Of a stretch of DNA of 64,000 bases, positions 60,253-64,000 are shown in pieces (position 1 is the first letter of the stretch; each line of letters opens with the position of its first letter). Under the pieces are notes generated by a model. The model saw nothing but the letters and a program-made list of their open reading frames with translations. It did not search any database and was not told the origin of the DNA. A program made the translations under genes and the position numbers. The stretch comes from Streptomyces tendae (lineage in GTDB: Bacteria > Actinomycetota > Actinomycetes > Streptomycetales > Streptomycetaceae), in assembly GCF_014650435.1 (NCBI RefSeq), contig NZ_BMUY01000010.1:365985-429984 (forward strand), in the 5' to 3' direction.

Positions 60253-60505
60253 TGTGTCGTCGGTGAAGACCGGCATGCCGAGGTCGGCCAACTGTGGCCG
60301 GCCATCGGTCGGGGCCCGCTTGAGGCTGTTGAGCTTGGCCATCGCGGCGTTGAAACCGACCTGGAGCCCTTCGACCTCGCCGAGCCAGCCGTTCCCGCGG
60401 GCTTCGGTGATGCGCTCGCGGAGGTTCTGGATGATCTCGATGAGGCGGGGCCGCGGCTTCGGACCGGCGCACCTTGTCCTGGGCGCGGCGCAGCGTGACG
60501 GCGCC
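60253..60505 (-). pseudogene. Decayed C-terminal fragment, probably recombinase/integrase-like
   Basis: On the minus strand, VTLRRAQDKVRRSE (about 60499-60455) and, after a frame change, RLIEIIQNLRERITEARGNG-WLGEVEGLQVGFNAAMAKL and ADLGMPVFTDD (60447-60253). Long coiled helices ending in NGWLGEVEGLQ are known to me from the C-termini of Streptomyces site-specific recombinase/transposase-type proteins; the exact family is unsure. No start or catalytic domain. It lies between the serine-hydrolase relic and the PKS genes. Confidence 0.45.
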
Positions 60506-60657
60506 GAGGACGGTCCGCCGGGACGCGGTGCACGCTCGGCGACCGGGGAGGGCGCACCACGGTCGGCGGGCCCGCGTACCTCGAAAGGCCACTGGGCCGC
60601 TACACGGCGTCGCACCGCCCGGCCGCCCTCACCCGACCCACCGGCCGCGTCGGCGTG

Positions 60658-61410
60658 TCACAGCCCCAAGTGGGCCCGGACGACGGTGAGGACGTCGGCC
60701 GCGCGGTCGTTGAGATAGAAGTGCCCCCCGGGGAAGACATGCAGGTCGGTGGGACCCTCGGTGTGGACGGACCAGGCGCGGGCCTCCTCCACCGTCGCCA
60801 TGGGGTCGTCGTCGCCCGTCAGCACGGTCACCGGGCAGCGCACCCGGTCGCCGGGACGCGGCTCGTACGTCTCCACGGCGCGGTAGTCGGCGCGGATCGC
60901 GGGCAGCACCATCCGGACCAGCTCCTCGTCCTCGAACACCTGGGCGTCGGTGCCGCTGAGCCGGCGCACCCCGTCCAGCAGGGCGCTGTCGGTGCGCTTG
61001 TGCATGTCCTCGCTGGGCCGGACCGCGCTCGGCGCGCGCCGCCCCGACACGAACAGCCGCACCGGGCCGCGCCCGGCCTCCTCCAGCCGGAGCGCCACCT
61101 CGTAGCCGAGGAGAGCACCCATGCTGTGCCCGAACACCGCGAGGGGCCGCTCGTCGTCGCCTTCACCCACCGCGTCGGCGACCCGGTCCGCCAACTCCCG
61201 CAGATCTCCGAGCGGTTCCTCGGAGCGGCGGTCCTGGCGCCCAGGGTACTGCACGGCGAGCACGTCGGCGGCGGCAGCGAGCGCGGTGGCCACGGGCACG
61301 TAGTAGCTGGCCGCGCCGCCGGCGTGCGGCAGGCACAGCAAGCGGACTCCCGCGTCGGGGGCGGGCCGGTAACGGCGTATCCAGACGCCGGTGTCCACTG
61401 CGGAGGTCAT
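60658..61410 (-). CDS. Type II thioesterase
   Basis: A 250-aa editing thioesterase that removes wrong acyl groups from PKS carrier domains. Alpha/beta hydrolase features: LCLPHAGGAASYYVP (~26-40), YPGRQDRRSEEP, the nucleophile in AVFGHSMGALLG (Ser ~96), the acid Asp in VLTGDDDPM (~199), and the His in FPGGHFYLND (~229). It is 39 bp downstream of the PKS stop on the same strand, so it is probably co-transcribed. Because the PKS module next to it has no TE domain, it might also help with release; that is inference. Confidence 0.95.
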   Translation of the reverse strand: MTSAVDTGVWIRRYRPAPDAGVRLLCLPHAGGAASYYVPVATALAAAADVLAVQYPGRQDRRSEEPLGDLRELADRVADAVGEGDDERPLAVFGHSMGALLGYEVALRLEEAGRGPVRLFVSGRRAPSAVRPSEDMHKRTDSALLDGVRRLSGTDAQVFEDEELVRMVLPAIRADYRAVETYEPRPGDRVRCPVTVLTGDDDPMATVEEARAWSVHTEGPTDLHVFPGGHFYLNDRAADVLTVVRAHLGL

Positions 61411-61449
61411 GGGGTCCTGCTTTCTGTCGGATCAGAGGGGTCGGCGCCG

Positions 61450-64000
61450 TCAGGCGGCGGTGAGTTCGCGGGCGAGTTCGTCCGCGAGGTACGCGGCGAG
61501 TTCGACCGGGTTGAGGTGGTCGTAGATCAGGGTGGTGGGCAGTTTCAGCCCGGTGATCGCGGAGAGGCGGTGCCCGAACTCGACCGCGGTGAGCGAGGCG
61601 AACCCCAGGTCCATGAAGTCGCCGTCGGCGGACACGGCGTCGGCCGACGCGTGCCCGAGAACGACGGCGACCTGACCGCGCACCAGCTCCACCAGTGTCT
61701 CCAGCTTGTGGTCGGCGTCCCGGGCGGCGAGGACACGGTGCAGCGACTCGGGTCCGTCGACCCCGGCCAGCAGGCCGGACTTCCCCGCGTCCCCGGCCAG
61801 GGCCGCCGAGGCCAGCGCCGCCCGCGCCTCGGGGACGCCCTCCAGGAGGCGCCTGCCGCGGGTGTCCGCGTGCGTGCCGGCGTACTGCGCCCAGTCCCGC
61901 CCCGTGACGACCAGCAGCCCGTCCGCCCGTTCCATGGCCCGGTCCAGCACGGCGAGGTCGAGTGCGTCGGGGTCGGCGGCGATCAGACGTACCGGCGCCC
62001 GGTCGGCGGCCCGTTCCCGGGCCGCGGCCTCCCACCAGCCGGTCAGCGCCGCCACGGCACCGGTGCCCGGGGCGCCGACCAGGTCGTCCACGTCCACGGC
62101 GAGGAACAGGGCGATCGGGCCCGCGGTGCTGGAAACGCCGGCCAGAGCGGGGAGTCCGGCGCCCAGGACTTCGTCGAGCGTCTTGTCCAGCGGGCCGTCG
62201 GACGCGGTGGCGCGCGGCGCGTGCACCACGCCCGTCAGAGGACACCCGTCGGGTCCGGCGGGCAGCGATGCGGCGAGGTGGGCCAGCGCGGGGCCGTCGG
62301 AGACGTCGCAGACGACTCGGCTGACCCCGGCCACGGCGGGTCCCGGCGTGCCCGCAGGCTCCGGCTCGTCCGGCGCGGTGGCCACCAGGACGTGCGCCGC
62401 ACCGGAGGCGAGCAGACGTCGGGCCACACGGTCCCGCCAGGTGTCGCTGCCGCCGCTCACCAGGAGCGTGCCGCGCGGCGCGAGTGCGGTGGCCCGGGCC
62501 GGACCGTCGGCCGCACCGGTCGCCCTGAGGAGCCGCCGGGCGAACACACCCGCGTCACGCACGGCCACCTCGGTCTCCTCGGCCGGGGTCGCCAGCACCT
62601 CGGCCAGCCGCCTCAGCACACGGTCACCGCATGGAGCGGGTACGTCGACGACACCGGCCCAGCGCACTTCGGGGTCCTCCGCGAGCAGTCGGCCGAGACC
62701 CCACAGCACGGCCTGGGCGGGAGCGCTCACCCGCTCCGAGCCGCCCGTCGATACGGCCCCCGAGGTCAGGGACCACACGGGCACGGACGCAGCGGCCCCG
62801 GACAGGGCACGCAGCAGCGCCAGCGTGCCGACGGCCGCCTCCCGGGCATCCCCGGGACCGTCCGCCGAAACGAGGCCGAGCAACGACAGGACACCCTCAA
62901 GCTCACCGCCGTCCGCCGTCAGGGACGACACTTCGGCGGCGAGGTCGTCGTACGAGTCCGCCCCCGGGTCACCGACGGTGACGACCCGCACGTCGGCTCC
63001 CGCGCCCCCCAGCGCAGAGGCGAGGCGCGTCACCAGGGCATCGTCGGCGCCGATCCGCGCCGGTATGGTCAGCAGCCAGATGCCCCGCAGCCGTGCCGTG
63101 GCGCTGTCCGGACGCCGGGCCACGGCGGTCCAGCCGACACGGTAGTGCGACACGCGAGCGGCGGCCCGCCGACGCCCCAGCCACGACGCGAGGACCGGCA
63201 ACGCCGCCTCGACCGCCGCGCGTTCCTGCGCGCCGCCCGTCTCGTCGTCGATCCCCAGCAGAGCCGCCAGCGAGCCCAGGTCCTCGTCGGCCACCGCCCC
63301 CCAGAAGCGGGTGTCGGGGTCCGGTACCTCGGCGCCGGAGGGGGCAACCGTGTCGTCGGCCGCCGCCAGTTCCTCCGGGTCCAGCCAGTACCGTTCGTGC
63401 TGGAAGGCGTACGTCGGCAGATCCACTCGCCGTCCACCGGCCAGCACTGCCGGCCAGTCGACCGAACCACCGCGCGTGAAGAAGCCGCCGGCCGCCTCGA
63501 CTGCCGCTCGTACCTCGGTCCGGTCCCGGCGCAGGGCGGGCACGGCTTGTGTGTCGAGGGTCTGCTCGACGAGTCCGGTCAGTATCGCGTCGGGGCCGAT
63601 CTCGATGAACTTCCGTACGCCGAGCTCGTGCAGGGCTCGCAGCCCGTCGGCGAAGCGGACGGTCTGGCGCACGTGCCGCACCCAGTACGCAGGCTCGGTG
63701 ATTTCCGCTCCTGCCACGGTTCCCGTGACGGTGGACACGAAGGGCAGGGACGGCTGGCGGAAGGAAAGCCCTTCTACGACGGCCTGGAAGTCCTTGAGTA
63801 TCGGGTCCATCAGGGGGGAGTGGAAGGCGTGGCTCACTGTCAGCCGCTTCACCCGCCTGCCCTGGGCTGTGAGAACCTCGGCGACCTGTTCGACTTCGGT
63901 CTTGGCGCCGGAGACGACGACGGCTTCGGGTGCGTTGACCGCGGCGATGTCCGCCCGGTCGGTGATTCCTTCCAGTAGGGGCAGGACTTCGTCCTCGGTT
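61450..64000 (-). CDS. Modular type I polyketide synthase, C-terminal part (5' outside window)
   Basis: About 850 residues ending the protein; the N-terminus lies beyond 64000. Order: C-terminal half of an AT domain with VNAPEAVVVSGAK and VSHAFHSPLM, whose HAFH points to malonyl-CoA; a short linker; a KR-like domain whose cofactor motif (usually GGTGxxG) is SGGSDTWRD and whose catalytic Tyr region is missing, so it is predicted inactive; and an ACP with LGFASLTAVEF, keeping the Ser but changing the usual Asp of DSL to Ala. There is no DH, ER or TE before the stop; only about 30 residues (LPTTLIYDHLNPVELAAYLA...) follow the ACP. The product must be passed to another protein or released by a separate enzyme. 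Confidence 0.93.
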   Translation of the reverse strand, partial: TEDEVLPLLEGITDRADIAAVNAPEAVVVSGAKTEVEQVAEVLTAQGRRVKRLTVSHAFHSPLMDPILKDFQAVVEGLSFRQPSLPFVSTVTGTVAGAEITEPAYWVRHVRQTVRFADGLRALHELGVRKFIEIGPDAILTGLVEQTLDTQAVPALRRDRTEVRAAVEAAGGFFTRGGSVDWPAVLAGGRRVDLPTYAFQHERYWLDPEELAAADDTVAPSGAEVPDPDTRFWGAVADEDLGSLAALLGIDDETGGAQERAAVEAALPVLASWLGRRRAAARVSHYRVGWTAVARRPDSATARLRGIWLLTIPARIGADDALVTRLASALGGAGADVRVVTVGDPGADSYDDLAAEVSSLTADGGELEGVLSLLGLVSADGPGDAREAAVGTLALLRALSGAAASVPVWSLTSGAVSTGGSERVSAPAQAVLWGLGRLLAEDPEVRWAGVVDVPAPCGDRVLRRLAEVLATPAEETEVAVRDAGVFARRLLRATGAADGPARATALAPRGTLLVSGGSDTWRDRVARRLLASGAAHVLVATAPDEPEPAGTPGPAVAGVSRVVCDVSDGPALAHLAASLPAGPDGCPLTGVVHAPRATASDGPLDKTLDEVLGAGLPALAGVSSTAGPIALFLAVDVDDLVGAPGTGAVAALTGWWEAAARERAADRAPVRLIAADPDALDLAVLDRAMERADGLLVVTGRDWAQYAGTHADTRGRRLLEGVPEARAALASAALAGDAGKSGLLAGVDGPESLHRVLAARDADHKLETLVELVRGQVAVVLGHASADAVSADGDFMDLGFASLTAVEFGHRLSAITGLKLPTTLIYDHLNPVELAAYLADELARELTAA

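Noticed and set aside
60655..63978. Very long open frame on the + strand opposite the PKS and thioesterase genes
   Set aside because: It is the complement of well-supported PKS/TE coding sequence; its composition (Gly, Arg, His, Val runs) shows no domain, and such shadows are usual in high-GC DNA.

Overview
The window is GC-rich, gene-dense DNA of a Streptomyces-type actinomycete. Third-position G/C bias is strong, many genes start with GTG, neighbouring genes often overlap by GTGA or ATGA, several promoters look leaderless, and TTA codons are almost absent. From memory (not checked), the left and centre resemble the S. coelicolor chromosome around SCO6201-SCO6248.

Layout. (1) 1-2.7 kb: the end of a secreted trypsin-like/FG-GAP protein and a zinc-ribbon protein. 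(2) 2.8-17 kb: purine-ring and glyoxylate catabolism: glyoxylate carboligase, catalase, tartronate-semialdehyde reductase, hydroxypyruvate isomerase, a small HTH regulator, OHCU decarboxylase, HIU hydrolase, urate oxidase, two NCS2 purine permeases and an 8-oxoguanine-deaminase-like amidohydrolase. (3) 17-32 kb: mixed accessory genes: an MFS/HxlR pair, hot-dog thioesterase, phosphatase, alanine-type aminotransferase/HxlR pair, a secreted VWA pair, two divergent IucA/IucC siderophore synthetases, a TOPRIM protein, a TetR/hydrolase/SDR group, gene relics and a lipoprotein. (4) 32.8-41.9 kb: a co-oriented operon of a VTC polyphosphate-polymerase-like protein, a DUF4956 membrane protein, a CotH-type kinase, two paralogous OmpR-type two-component systems and an FAH-fold protein between them that seems to lack metal ligands. 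(5) 41.9-49.5 kb: a HipA-like kinase, malate synthase, a MocA-like nucleotidyltransferase, a DUF5955-like protein, AllR (IclR), allantoinase and allantoicase. (6) 49.6-64 kb: one side of a glycosylated polyketide cluster: SDR, hydrolase, stand-alone adenylation-thiolation protein, amidase with a small GatC-like partner, three deoxysugar genes, type II thioesterase and the C-terminal part of a modular PKS that runs off the window. A deleted serine hydrolase and a decayed recombinase-like fragment lie inside this part.

How the genes work together. Urate is oxidised by urate oxidase, HIU hydrolase and OHCU decarboxylase to allantoin, which allantoinase and allantoicase convert to ureidoglycolate, the source of glyoxylate. 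Catalase can remove the H2O2 made by urate oxidase. Glyoxylate leaves by Gcl/Hyi/GlxR towards glycerate or by malate synthase towards malate. Two operator families tie these genes together. Tandem 15-bp TTCCG-N5-CGGAA-like sites, spaced 21 bp centre to centre, sit on the gcl, hyi, aceB and allR promoters, with a weaker pair at the catalase promoter. TCAAC-N5-GTTGA sites sit at the catalase, OHCU, aceB and allB upstream regions. I infer AllR for the first family and propose the small HTH protein at 10007-10375 for the second.

The strongest candidates for undescribed biology are the VTC/DUF4956/CotH operon with its twin two-component systems, the two-operator purine/glyoxylate regulon, and the unusual terminal PKS module (degenerate KR, altered ACP motif, no TE). 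No tRNA, rRNA or CRISPR array was seen.
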